Below, piece by piece: positions 42,261 through 54,789 of a stretch of 64,000 bases of DNA. Below the pieces are notes generated by a model. The model was not told where the DNA came from. It made no database searches and saw nothing but the letters and a program-made list of their open reading frames with translations. The DNA is taken from assembly GCA_963693365.1 (NCBI GenBank), contig CAVNZM010000018.1:1984001-2048000 (forward strand). Reading direction: 5' to 3'. A program made the translations under genes and the position numbers. The stretch's first letter is position 1, and each line of letters begins with the position of its first letter. This DNA comes from Amoebidium appalachense (Eukaryota; Ichthyosporea).

Positions 42261-42968
42261 CTAATTCTTGCTTCGAAATATGATGGCAGTGCCTATAAGG
42301 TTCATTGACATTACCTTGCTGACAGCGCCATTGGCAGCATTGGTCGCACTGTTAACAGCTCCATTAACAGTATTTGCGGCATTGTTCAAGGCCCCAGACG
42401 CACTGTTCAAAGCCCCATTGGCGGTTTTTGACGCTCCGCTCAAAGCCCCAGACGCGCTGTTAATGGCTCCGTTCGCAGCATTTGCGGCATTGTTCAAAGC
42501 CCCGGACGCACTGTTCACGGCACCATTAACAGCATTTGTTGCACCATTCACAGCCCCATTAACGGCATTTGACGCACCGTTCAAAGCCCCAGTTGCACCA
42601 TTCAAAGCGCCATTAGCAGCAGTTGTCGCACTGTTCAAAACGCCACTGGCAGCATTTGACGCACTGTTCCAGGCGCCAGTAACAGCATTTGACGCACTGT
42701 TCCACGCCCCGGTGGCAGCATTCGCAGCGCCGTTAGCAATGTTTGTCGCGCCGGAAACAACGTCCTTGCCAGCGTTGGTAACGGCATTCCCAACGGTGTT
42801 GACAGCACCAGTAACAGCACCTCCGACCTTGTTAGCGGTACCAGTAACGGCGTTGCCGATTTCTTTGAAGATTCCCCACCCTGCGTGTGCGCCGGGGGTA
42901 GGATTGGCGACAAGCGCGAAGATGAGAAAGGCCGCGGCCGAAAGCTTGAAAAAACGTGCAGGATTCAT
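42261..42968 (-). CDS. Secreted hendecad-repeat protein, long paralog
   Basis: The start is set at the ATG at 42968 because the next residues match the paralog at 61248-62862: both leaders follow the pattern M-N/H-PAR-F/L-FKL, then AAAFLIFALVANP. After the signal peptide the protein is almost entirely Ala, Asn, Gly, Ser and Val in a 4-4-3 pattern, for example VGGAVTGAVNT, VGNAVTNAGKD and ATTAANGALNG, roughly 16 hendecads. Such repeats form extended amphipathic helices, as in LEA group 3 proteins and synucleins. The open frame runs to a stop at 42261 (236 residues). A phase-0 donor, AAG then GTAATG, at 42315 sits where the paralog splices, so the last 18 codons may be intronic. No second exon was found. 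A surface, surfactant or desiccation role would be a guess. Confidence 0.75.
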   Translation of the reverse strand: MNPARFFKLSAAAFLIFALVANPTPGAHAGWGIFKEIGNAVTGTANKVGGAVTGAVNTVGNAVTNAGKDVVSGATNIANGAANAATGAWNSASNAVTGAWNSASNAASGVLNSATTAANGALNGATGALNGASNAVNGAVNGATNAVNGAVNSASGALNNAANAANGAINSASGALSGASKTANGALNSASGALNNAANTVNGAVNSATNAANGAVSKVMSMNLIGTAIIFRSKN

Positions 42969-43077
42969 CTTGCCGTAGGTACTTTCCTTGCGTTCCGCGG
43001 TTTGGGGGGTGGGAAGGTCCAAACAGTTCAGTGCAGATTGATGGCGCAGAACTGAAGTTATGCAGGCGGACAGGCGG

Positions 43078-43089
43078 TTTTTATAGCCT
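43078..43089 (-). promoter_or_regulatory. TATA box of the long hendecad gene
   Basis: On the minus strand this reads aggctataaaaa, about 110 bp upstream of the start codon at 42968. The same twelve bases occur at 62984-62995 upstream of the paralog. Conservation of sequence and spacing supports a promoter element. Confidence 0.7.
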
Positions 43090-43459
43090 TAAAACAGGTC
43101 GAATCAGCCAATCATATGCTTCGGCACTATTGTTGACGAGACTCGCGGCTCGCCCGTCTCGCCGTCACTCATGTGAGGCGGACTAGGGGAGTTACAGTGT
43201 ACATGAGCATGCAGCTGGGATAAATTCTAAAATGAAAAGTGAAAAAGGAATAAACACAGGGTATTCTTATTATATACATAAATTTGCCGTGGTGTTTTAT
43301 ACATTTTACAGAAATCATCGTTATTAAATGCATACGTTGTTGAAAACTTGCAACAGAAAACCCTGTACACGTACGGAATTGAATGCGGAAAGTTTTTTTA
43401 TTCCGTTGTTATCTTCCACTTCGCATGACAAATATGCGCTTGCATTCCAAACGGTTTGA

Positions 43460-43840
43460 TGTGATAAACATTTTAACAATAAATACATATTACCTTCCTG
43501 TAGAACTGGTCTTTCTCTAGCTGATGGTATTATTGATCAATTACCACGCTTTTACTGTACACGTGCTATACAGTGGAGATCTAATAAGTATAAGGTGGCA
43601 TCATTTGCATGCCCAAACAACACACACACACACCAGTTTAACCGGTCATGTATCGCCAAATGTAGTTTGATAGACCACATAATACCGCAACACACACACG
43701 TCACATTCACAACAGACACCCAGAAAGATAGCCTACCTGTAAATTACAACATCCTTGATTTTATACTAAACACGCGTAACTACGACCTGTTTATTAAATG
43801 TATTGATTGGCTTGAGAAACACATCACTACAAAATTATAG
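43460..43840 (+). pseudogene. Relative of the small Cys-containing protein at 13961-14335; no ATG
   Basis: A stop-free frame of about 126 codons begins after a TGA at 43457-43459 and ends with a TAG at 43838-43840. It contains no ATG in its first half; the earliest alternative start is a GTG at 43595. It shares with 13961-14335 the ordered pattern WRSNKYKV, FNRSCIAKC, SLP, NILDFILN and YDLFIKCIDWL. One Cys of the CxxC pair in the relative is missing here (CPNN). It may be a decayed copy, a gene with an upstream exon, or a gene with a non-ATG start. The frame ends just before a (CA)n tract. Confidence 0.45.
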
Positions 43841-43842
43841 CG

Positions 43843-43846
<4 letters not shown>

Positions 43847-43917
<71 letters not shown>
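43847..43917. repeat. (CA)n microsatellite
   Basis: This is a pure CA tract of about 70 bp directly after the stop codon of the small Cys-protein relative. Confidence 0.95.
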
Positions 43918-43919
<2 letters not shown>

Positions 43920-43947
43920 AGGAGTCATGGGGCGAGTGGCCGAGCGA

Positions 43948-44038
43948 GACCGAAGTTATTTCGGCGAGCCGTCGGTTATTTTGGCGAGCCGATAGGCGAG
44001 CCAAAATAATCGTCAAGGCGAGCCGAAATAACGAGGTC
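43948..44038. repeat. Nested inverted repeat with gttatttcggc words
   Basis: An outer stem, gttatttcggc at 43955-43965 with gccgaaataac at 44022-44032, encloses an inner stem, ggttattttggc with gccaaaataatc. GGCGAGCC words sit at each turn. Related words (cggttattt, ggttatttcggtgag) recur through 44270, suggesting a decayed repeat. The fold could be a small foldback element; transcription is not shown. Confidence 0.6.
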
Positions 44039-44405
44039 GAGCGAGGACACGAGCCGACATGATCCGGTTACGATATGACCCATAAAGATTTAGCATTCAC
44101 TTTATTGATACATTATGCAAACTTTAACTCGGTTATTTGATTCATACATCATTACATTCACATTTCAGGCTCATTTTCCTAGTGATCGCTTTGATTGGCT
44201 AGCAGCGCACTCACCCATTAACCCGGTTATTCGATTCCTCTAACCCAATAGAAATGTCCATAGCCTGGTTATTTCGGTGAGTGCGCTCTAGGCCAATCAC
44301 GGCAAGACTAACTGAAGTTAAAGGTCGTGTCGTCATCCAATCAGATCACACCCCGACGCTCGGAATATCGTAACCAGCTGATACCGAGTGTCCCGAGGGG
44401 AGCCC

Positions 44406-44409
<4 letters not shown>

Positions 44410-44471
<62 letters not shown>

Positions 44472-44663
44472 GGGGAACCCCAACTAATTGATTTCTCCTT
44501 ATAGTCTTTATGGTGTCTCGTAGAGAAAGTAAACCCTGATATATAGTCACCACCCGACATCTATGTACGTGATCATGATATACCGCTGAGGGGATATTCC
44601 GAGCAAAAACCCCCCCCATACCTGAGACTGGTTCTCTTTGCCTCGAGTAAACAGCGTAAACCC
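44410..44663 (-). repeat. Dispersed repeat R2, copy 2, adjoining a 61-base A-run
   Basis: The A-run at 44410-44470 is followed by about 193 bp that is the reverse complement of 36057-36251. The copies are nearly identical apart from homopolymers. Sequence beyond both ends of the repeat differs between the copies, which defines its limits. Confidence 0.8.
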
Positions 44664-46976
<2,313 letters not shown>

Positions 46977-49285
46977 ATGGTTTTCCGTCTCAATTCCGTT
47001 GCGGTTATCCTTGCCCTCGGGGCATCCACGGCCTATTCCCAGGAGCCCATCTTGGGGGGAGGTGGCATGGAGTCCATTGCCAAGCCTCTCCCTGGCGTTT
47101 TTATCCCCCCTGTTCTCAGCGGCCCGAGCTCTGATGATGATGGAATCAGCGACAAGTGCGGGGAGAAGCTCAAGAGCATGTGTGACCCTACGGCGGACGC
47201 TATGACTTACGACACGTGCATTGCGGCCAAGGTGTGCGAGGCCGATGGGTTCTGCACCTATCAGGAGCTGCTACAGTTTTCGAACAGAGTTTGCAGCCTG
47301 GTGACTGTGGTAAGTGTTGTGTGGTACCAGTAGAGTGCAAGGTTTTTTTTGTTTTTTTTTCGGTTTGGTTCGGTTGTTTGTTTGTTTATTTTGTTTGCTT
47401 TATCTCGTTGTTGTACCCGGAGGGATTCCTTAGCGCCTCAGTGATAGACGCTCGATCATCTCTTTCCCAACGGTTCATCAAAGTATTCACATACGTGGGT
47501 CGGTGGGCCGTTGAAAACATATTTATCACCGCATTGTGTGTGCGTGTACGTTAGTTTGTTCCAGTGTGTCCAACCATTATAGCACTGCAGCTTTATTTGT
47601 ATGAAAAATGTTGTTGGTACACCTTACGCTACATAAGTTGGTACATGACACATACTTTAAATTACGGGCCCGCAGGTTCTAGCCAATCCTCAGACTCATA
47701 CCAAATGCATACAGTTCACTGACTCGCTAAAATGATGCATACACCTCACCTCTTTGCCTTATAATGGATGATCGTTCCTTATGCCCTACACATAAAAATC
47801 ACTGGCTCGATACTATAAGATGATGCATCCTTTTTAAACTTATGCATGATCGTTTACTTATGCAATACACATGCAAATCACTGACTCGAAAGATTAACGA
47901 ATGTTTCCCCTTAAACTTACGCATGATTATTTCCTTCAGAGCGTTCTTGCCAAGTGCGGTCCCCTTTGCGACAACCCGCAGACTCAGGCACAGTGCAACT
48001 CGTGCCGTACGGCAACTTTCCGCCAAGGCGGCTGTGCAAATACATTTGCCGTTGATGCTGTGGTTATGCGCTATCTCAATAAGCTCAACGACGGAACATG
48101 CAAGGCTGAAAACGTGGGTCCTTTTCTTTCTCTTTCTATCTTTCCTTCTCTTCTCTTTCTATTACCGTCTCTTATCTCTCGCTCAGTGGCTATCTTTATA
48201 CTCTGAGCCATTGTTTCCCTACAAACACATAACGAAAATGATATGATTTTCTCACTCTCTTGCCCACAAATTCCATCTCTTGAAACTTTTTTAACCACAT
48301 CGATTTATCTTACCTGACTCTTCCATTGTGGTCCTATCTAACCACATCACATCTCTTATCAGATCCTTACTCTCCCATTAATTTCTCTTTCATAACACAC
48401 ATTATTTCCCTGCAGACACAGGCTGGGGACGAGGATGTTGATGCAGACAAAAACGGCCTGACGGACGATTGTGAGAAGATCGTTAGGGCTACGTGCGACC
48501 CCACGAAGGAGGCAAACAACTATGACGAGTGTCTGTCTGCCAATGCCTGTCTCTTTGCTGACGCGTGTACTCCCAAGGAGCTCACCCTCTTCTCACTCCA
48601 GTATTGCAAACTCATGGAGACGGTCTGTACCCCTTCCTATCCTCCCCCCCCCCCCCCCCCCCCCCCCCTGCCGCTTATCCATGCATATGCATACATGCGC
48701 ACACATGCGCGCTCACATAAAGAGACACCGTGGCACTTTCGTACACATACACCCATACAACCACACAAACGCATTGTTCAAATGTAGCAAATAGCACACT
48801 TTATTGTAGGTTAGTTGCAAAGAGCCCATTATGATACTTCTGGCACAACACACCGTGTGGGCCCACTGTATTATATCAAACCACTTAGGAATCGAATTCG
48901 AGTTATACATCAATGAGGCAAATTTTCTTGCTCTTGCTACACAACCAACCAAACCCCCCCCCCCCCCCCACCCCGCCCCCTCCCCCCACAAGAACACAAA
49001 CTGTATGTTCTCAAAGAGACGAATTTTCATGTTCTTGCTAACAGTTCCCCCTCCCCCCCTCCCCCAACACACCCCCCCTACCCCCTTACCCCGCAGAGCG
49101 CGAAAACCGCGTCGTGCAAGAATGCATGCAGCGGAGGACCCAAGGGGAAAGTTGACTGCGGTCGCTGTGTGCTGAAAACGCTCATCCCTGCCGGATGCGA
49201 GTACAACAACCTGTTAAACCAGAGACTGAAGGTGGTTGATGCCGTGTACAACAAGCTTCAGATGGGAGACTGCCAGCTTATGTAA
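46977..49285 (+). CDS. Secreted Cys-rich I-II-I-II module protein, copy B (4 exons)
   Basis: Plus-strand exons are 46977-47309, 47940-48113, 48416-48622 and 49097-49285 (TAA), all joined in phase 0 with GT-AG borders, for 903 nt or 300 residues. The start is the ATG at 46977, which opens a signal peptide (MVFRLNSVAVILALGAS, cleavage probably near AYS). Exons 3 and 4 have exactly the same lengths as in copy A (207 and 189 nt). Exon 2 is 33 nt shorter, lacking an 11-residue insert. The same four modules are present, with acidic loops DDDGISDKC and KNGLTDDC and long near-identical stretches such as LNKLNDGTCKAEN and VDAVYNKLQMG. It lies on the opposite strand, about 16 kb from copy A. No family was recognised; extracellular calcium binding is inferred from the acidic loops. 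Confidence 0.85.
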
Positions 49286-49685
49286 AGTTTTAATTATACT
49301 GTTAACGGAGAAGACAAGGCATAAAAATATTTTACAAAATTTAAAAAGTTGGTATCTTCCATTCATTTAGAGTTCTTTTGCTAGTATGACCTTTTGTCTG
49401 CGCTAAGGGTGTGGCTATGGTAAAAAGCATGGGTTTTGGTTAGTGTTTTGTGCACGATTTTTTTGTTCTCCCTCATTCTATGGACCAATAAGAATGATGT
49501 AATAATAACCATGAATGGATCACACCTCAGTGATTGATATTCATGCCCGTTACCTTCGAGCCGGTCTCAGATCGACTCGTTAAAATAAAACTGGCAAATT
49601 GAAACGTGGCCGTGGTTTCAAAAATGATCACAGGGGAAAATCCCCCCGTCCCCTTCCCCCTCCCCCCCCCCTCCCCCCCCCCCCC
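49286..49685. other. Downstream flank of copy B up to the retrotransposon
   Basis: The stretch holds the 3' flank of Cys-rich copy B and a C-rich tract at about 49648-49685 into which the LTR element inserted. No gene was seen. Confidence 0.5.
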
Positions 49686-50397
49686 TGACATATACTAATC
49701 CGTCTCAGCAGATTAGCCTAAGTCTACGATCGAGATCGGGGGGGGGGGGGGGGGGTGGCCCGGGTCCACAGATCATCAAGATCAAGTCCGGGGCCTCAAG
49801 ATAGCTGTACAGCTGCGTGCATCTTGCCTCTGCCGGCGCAGGGCATTGGACCACGTCAGCCGGGACAGCCGTCCAATAGAATTCTAATTAGTGTGTAGGA
49901 TAGATCGTAGGAGGACTTAGGAATGTCATTGTTCGGGCAGAAGCCCTTTTGTAAGGATTGGCAAGGTTTGATAGTATATGTTGCCAAACGTATTTATATA
50001 TTTAGATGTAGAGGAAAGGGGGGGAGGGAGGGGGGGGGAGGATAGTATGAAATGTAGATTTAGACTCTGCGGTGCCACTAGGGGGAGGGTGAGGGGTGAG
50101 ACTTGGATAAATATATTAGTTGAGTAGATCGACTTAGCTCGTGCAGGCGCACGATAAAAGTAGATCGGAATGTTAATGGAATGTGGCATCGTAGGGGGCC
50201 AGGTGATGATGATCTTGTAGGGCACGGCCTTGATGGCCTCAGTCGTAACTTAGACTCAATCCGTACGGATCTAAGTTTGCCCGTCGGAGCCTGGTCTTAA
50301 TAAACTTTACCGTTTTTCTGTACACGTTCGTTCCTTTTCGTGTGTGTACACTTAGTAGAGTGCCGCGTCTCTAGTACACATACATTAGGATACGACA
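49686..50397 (+). repeat. 5' LTR (712 bp)
   Basis: It begins tgacatatactaatccgtct and ends aggatacgaca. It matches the 3' LTR base for base except for three G-runs: 18 against 44 Gs near 49738, 7 against 8 near 50018, and 9 against 10 near 50030. The length difference of 28 is fully explained by these. A probable polyadenylation word, aataaa, occurs near 50299 in taataaacttt. Confidence 0.95.
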
Positions 50398-50483
50398 AGC
50401 TACACCTTTCTTTTAGTGCGGTTTTTCGCGCTAGGGTAACGCGGTGACAGTTCCTTCTGGGCTGTTGCTACACCTCAAACACA

Positions 50484-50517
<34 letters not shown>

Positions 50518-50555
50518 ATAAACACAACCACACGAGTTAGGGCACACACCACACA

Positions 50556-51891
50556 ATGGCTAAGTTTAACGTAGACATGTTCTACGCATTGGCAGCGGAG
50601 GATAGCTCCCTGCACACACAGGTACCACAGGTTCATACACTAGACGTTAGACAGACCACAGCTTTCAGTTTTACACTCAAACACGACTCGGAAATCCCTA
50701 GGTGGCTTAGGACACTCCTAGCTAACACACCCACACTAGTGTTAGACACAAAGAAGGCCCCCACTGTGGCGGCCTCGTGCTTAATGATCAAACAGTGCAT
50801 CGACCACAAAACAATGGCCGACTTATGCACCCTGATGGAGGAGCACCCGTACCGGGCCGAGCAGGCCCCCCAGGTGACGGCTCGTATATACGAGCAGCAG
50901 TACGACGAGGGAAGGGACGAGATGGTGTCACGGACACTCGGCCAGAAACGTCTGGCCGCACGGTTCATCCCCGACGACGAGGACGAGAACAGCACCGACA
51001 ACGTGGACGGGGAGCTCGAGGCCTTCACACGGCCGGAAAACGAGCTCGAGTATACGGCCCGGCTCGTCGGCCGATACCTGACGGCCGACCGGCGCCGTAC
51101 CTTCCGGGCCCAGCTCAGAGAATGGAAGTATACCTTTCCCACTTTAGATATGTCCCCCGTAGAAGCTCGTGCATTCTTTGAGAGGGAGTATCGGGTCTTT
51201 GAAGACCTTTGTGAGTTAGCAGGTGACGTGAGTGATAGGGAAAAATTCGAGTTTGCTCGTAAGGCTCTCTCTGTAAACACAGACACTGCACGCATGTTTG
51301 GGGAGCATGATGATGTAGATGAGGTGGTGTTGCATGTTAAACGTCACTTGCTTGCCATGCACGAGGTGAAGTTCAATAAGAGGGATAAAAAGGAAGTGAT
51401 GGAAGTAGACAAGAAAAAGAAGGAGAGTGGACCGAAGGGGGAAAAAGAGAAAAAAGAGGGTGAACAGCCAGATGCACTCACCATGTTGGTCAAGCAGGTT
51501 GCCGAGCTCTCCCAGGCCGTCTTCTCGGGCCGAGGGGGCTTCGGCTACCGGGGTGGCCGTGGCGGCGACCGGGGTGGACACGGCGGTCGTGGCCGAGGTG
51601 GACGTGGAGGACAACAGCAGCAGTTCACCGAGAGGTTTGCCCCTTATCTTGCTCGTGGTGCTGGGCAGGGTAGAGGGAGGGGTGGAAATGGTGGTGAGAG
51701 AGGCCGAGGGGGGCAGGGGGGAAGGGGGGGGCCGTGGTGCACACGGTGGGCCCCCCCAGCATGACCGGGCTCCCGGTTATGCTTTGCGCCAAGGTTTTGA
51801 AGTCCCCCCTGGCCCCTTCTTTGGTGCATGTTACTTTTGTGGCCGGCAAGGGCACTCTGCTGCATATTGCCGTAGTTACAAGAGCTATTGA
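50556..51891 (+). pseudogene. gag: gag (capsid/nucleocapsid), one frame break
   Basis: The open frame starts with ATG at 50556, after a leader with a long A-run. The first 270 residues are helical and capsid-like. A charged Lys/Glu segment and a Gly/Arg-rich RGG-type stretch follow. A CCHC zinc knuckle, CYFCGRQGHSAAYC, lies near 51830-51875 but in the next frame, because of one extra G in the G-run at about 51724-51731. The knuckle frame ends with TGA at 51889-51891. Gag binds element RNA and forms particles. Whether the frame break is real, an assembly error or a programmed shift is open. Confidence 0.8.
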
Positions 51892-52461
51892 GTTCCGGGG
51901 GAGGGGGAAGCTGGGGTCACTGAGGGAGGGGGGGGGGACAGTATCGGTCCCCCCCAGGTTGCAGAGAACCTTCACCCTCCCCCACCCCAGGTTAAGCTTC
52001 CCTTTGCCCCCTCACCGCCCCGATACGTGTGGGAGCCGGGAGCCGGGCATCGTCGTGGGTCCTCAAGACAGCGTCGAGGTGGTATGGCATGAATGTTTGT
52101 GGGGTGACTCTACCAAAGGTATGAATGGTGTGAATGTTTTGTGGTTGGGGGAGGTTCCCCAGCCACAAGTGGATGGTCTCAGTGTTTCTTGTCCCAACCC
52201 GGTGTTTATTCTAACCACACCGGAGGGGGTTTCTGTGCCATTGTTTCCGGGAGGGGGGGGGACACACACGAGTAAAGGGGGAAGGGGGGGAAGGCACAGA
52301 CACGTAGAAACACACCACCACAACAACATACGACGGTTGCAGACACACCTACACCCACACACACACCCACACATACACCAAACACACACACACCACCCAC
52401 CCACACATCACACACACACACTCCACCACCACCCACACCACATACACACCCCACCCCACCC
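51892..52461 (+). other. gag-pol spacer, coding uncertain
   Basis: Between the gag stop and the protease frame lies a Pro/Gly-rich then CA-rich stretch (about 52255-52460 is ACACAC and CCACCC rich). All frames contain stops or simple repeats. A frame near 52060-52250 looks protein-like but connects to neither side. It may be a pol leader with more frame damage. Confidence 0.4.
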
Positions 52462-54789
52462 GTGCAGGCACCACAGGTAGGTATGTTGCACGTAGGTATC
52501 GAGGGTGTGAGTCTTCGTGGGCAGGGATTGGGTGTGAGTGATGATGTGTTGCTTGAATTGGAGGAGGATTTAGTTGGTTTTAGCCGGCATTATATAGACG
52601 TATGGTTAGCCGATGGGAAGTTGAAGGCTGTTGCTTTGCTCGATGGAGGGGCTCAGGTTAATTGTGTGCATGCTTCGTTTATTCGTCGTTTTAATCAGGC
52701 CGGAGGGGAAATTCCTATTTTAGATGCTTCTAGCACAGCCTTAGGCAGTGCTAATAATAGTAGTATGTCTGTGGAAGGTGTTTGTGTGTTGCCGTGTGAG
52801 ATAGGTGGCCAGGCTATGCATATTGCTTGTTATGTGGTTAAGGATTTAGCTCAAAGTGTTTTGTTGGGAGCCCCATTTTTCCGTAGACATGTGAATGCTT
52901 TGTTTGAACGTACGAATGTTTTAGAATTACAGTCCGGCGTTAAAATTAAAACCCATGATGGGCTCGACGGTTATCAGTCTGGTGCTAGAACGGTAGCTGA
53001 AGTAGTAATCGAGCCTTATCAGTGCCAAACGGTACGTGTCCGAGCCGGCAATCATGTTAGGATAGGGGATTTAGGGGTTTTCACTCCGAAAACCCCATTT
53101 CAGGAGGTGGCCCAATGGACCCTTAGTAGGGTATGGCCGGATAAGACAATAGAAATAGAATTAGTGAATCCGGGCATCGAGCCTATAGTGATTAGGTCAG
53201 GTGTTTCCGTCGGTAGTTTCACTAATGAGATTGGTAGTATAGAGGTCTCTCTTATTACCCAAAAGGAGGATGCCGGCTCGAAGGGTGACTCAGGAGGAGG
53301 GGGAACAACTTTATTTAACGTTAGCCACCAAAATGTCACCCGACACGATGGGGGGGGGGACCGGGACAGCACCGGTCCCACTCCCCCGACCCCCACGAGG
53401 AAGGACGGTCACCCCGGGTGTGAGAATGTGCAGGCAGGGGGGGAGGGTGTTGGTCTAACCCGTGGATCTGACGGGTTAACCAACACCGTGGGGGGCAGGG
53501 TGGCCACAGACCTGGCCCCCCACATACATGCACTAACTCATCAGGAATTGCCCGGGGGCATTGGTGTGCCGGGGGGAGGGGGGGGTGCTAAGGGTGACCG
53601 CCTATATCCGGAGGTACCTCAACCTCACCCCGAGCAGCACCGATGTAATACAGGAGGTGAAATGTTAAGTGGCACTCCGGTGAATAAGGATGCATCCACT
53701 TGTGATGGGGGTAACCCGGAGTTAGTATTGCCGTTTGGTATGAAGGAGGGGGATTGGACGGTAGAACAGAAAAAATTGTTAGCTAAGTTATTTGATAGGA
53801 CTCGGTTTGCATTTCTGGCCGATGATAACGAAGTAGGCTTCGTTAAAGGGTTTGAAATGCAGATCGACACAGGTGATAATAGGCCGGTAGTGATGCCTAG
53901 CTATAGAATGGAGCAGTATAAATTGTCGGATGCGCTAATAATAGTGAGTGATATGTTAAAAAAGGGTCATGTGGAGCATAGTTCGAGTCCGTGGAGAAGT
54001 CCGGTGCTATTGGTTAAGAAGCCCGACGGGTCTTGGCGTCTAGTGAACGATTACAGGGCTCTGAATCGGATCACTAAGGCAGACCAATGGCCTCTCCCTA
54101 ACATAGACGAGCAGCTTTCACAGCTGCACGGCTATACTCACTTTGCTAAACTTGATTTAAAAGCAGCTTTTTGGCAGATAAGGTTGGAGGAGAGCAGCAA
54201 GGAGAAGACTGCCTTTGCACTGGGTGACCAGCTGTTCCAGTACAAGGTGGTGCCGATGGGTTTGCTCTCCTCTCCAGCTATGTTGTGCCGGGTAATGTAT
54301 AAAATTCTCCACCCTCATTTGGATGTATGCCACCCTTATTTGGATGATGTTTTAATTAAAGGTAGGTCATTTGAGGAGCTAGTTAATAATTGTGAAAAAG
54401 TATTTTTAGCTTTGGGTGAGTCCGGTCTTCGCATTAGCGGTAGCAAGACTGTGATTGGTGTGCCGGAGGTTAAGTTTTTAGGTCATATTGTGTCTAGTAA
54501 TGGTCTTGCCCCTGATCCGGAGAAAATCCGGGCCATAGTTGAGTGGCCCCGTCCTCAGACTGTCACTCAACTAAGGCAATTTTTAGGTTTAACTAATTAT
54601 CTTCGTCGTTATATTAAGGATTATAGTATGCTTGCTTTGCCGTTAACTAGTCAGACGGGGGGGGAGAAAAAGAATAGAATAGATTGGAATGTTGATGCTG
54701 TTTCTGCTTTCGAAAAGCTTAAGTTAGCTTTGCAGTCTTCGAGTATGCTTGTTCATCCTGATTTTTCGGCCGGGGGGGGGGATGTTTAA
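52462..54789 (+). CDS. pol: pol part 1: retropepsin-like protease and reverse transcriptase
   Basis: The frame is in the same phase as the gag zinc knuckle. The protease region near residues 45-150 has ALLDGGAQVNCV, where the active-site triad reads D-G-G instead of D-T-G or D-S-G, then a VLLGAPFF flap-end motif. The reverse transcriptase follows a Gly/His/Thr-rich spacer and has SPWRSPVLLVKKPDGSWR, LDLKAAFWQI, VPMGLLSSPA and the catalytic YLDD box, then FLGHIVSSNG and a thumb with LRQFLGLTNYLRRYIK, all typical of Ty3/gypsy. The frame ends prematurely after HPDFSAGGGDV, where one extra G in the ten-G run at 54772-54781 separates it from RNase H. The reported start codon is GTG, and the true N-terminus is likely upstream or from a fusion with gag. 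Confidence 0.9.
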   Translation: MQAPQVGMLHVGIEGVSLRGQGLGVSDDVLLELEEDLVGFSRHYIDVWLADGKLKAVALLDGGAQVNCVHASFIRRFNQAGGEIPILDASSTALGSANNSSMSVEGVCVLPCEIGGQAMHIACYVVKDLAQSVLLGAPFFRRHVNALFERTNVLELQSGVKIKTHDGLDGYQSGARTVAEVVIEPYQCQTVRVRAGNHVRIGDLGVFTPKTPFQEVAQWTLSRVWPDKTIEIELVNPGIEPIVIRSGVSVGSFTNEIGSIEVSLITQKEDAGSKGDSGGGGTTLFNVSHQNVTRHDGGGDRDSTGPTPPTPTRKDGHPGCENVQAGGEGVGLTRGSDGLTNTVGGRVATDLAPHIHALTHQELPGGIGVPGGGGGAKGDRLYPEVPQPHPEQHRCNTGGEMLSGTPVNKDASTCDGGNPELVLPFGMKEGDWTVEQKKLLAKLFDRTRFAFLADDNEVGFVKGFEMQIDTGDNRPVVMPSYRMEQYKLSDALIIVSDMLKKGHVEHSSSPWRSPVLLVKKPDGSWRLVNDYRALNRITKADQWPLPNIDEQLSQLHGYTHFAKLDLKAAFWQIRLEESSKEKTAFALGDQLFQYKVVPMGLLSSPAMLCRVMYKILHPHLDVCHPYLDDVLIKGRSFEELVNNCEKVFLALGESGLRISGSKTVIGVPEVKFLGHIVSSNGLAPDPEKIRAIVEWPRPQTVTQLRQFLGLTNYLRRYIKDYSMLALPLTSQTGGEKKNRIDWNVDAVSAFEKLKLALQSSSMLVHPDFSAGGGDV

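Noticed and set aside
42268-42978. 236-codon plus-strand frame opposite the long hendecad gene
   Set aside because: It mirrors the repeat of the minus-strand gene, and only the minus strand has a leader, a TATA box and a paralog.
50398-50470. tRNA primer-binding site after the 5' LTR
   Set aside because: No TGG-starting match to a tRNA 3' end was seen near the LTR border; a later tggg word is about 65 bp away.
51724-51731. Programmed +1 frameshift between gag and the zinc knuckle
   Set aside because: It cannot be excluded, but the same one-G pattern occurs inside pol and in an unrelated gene, so a G-run length error is simpler.
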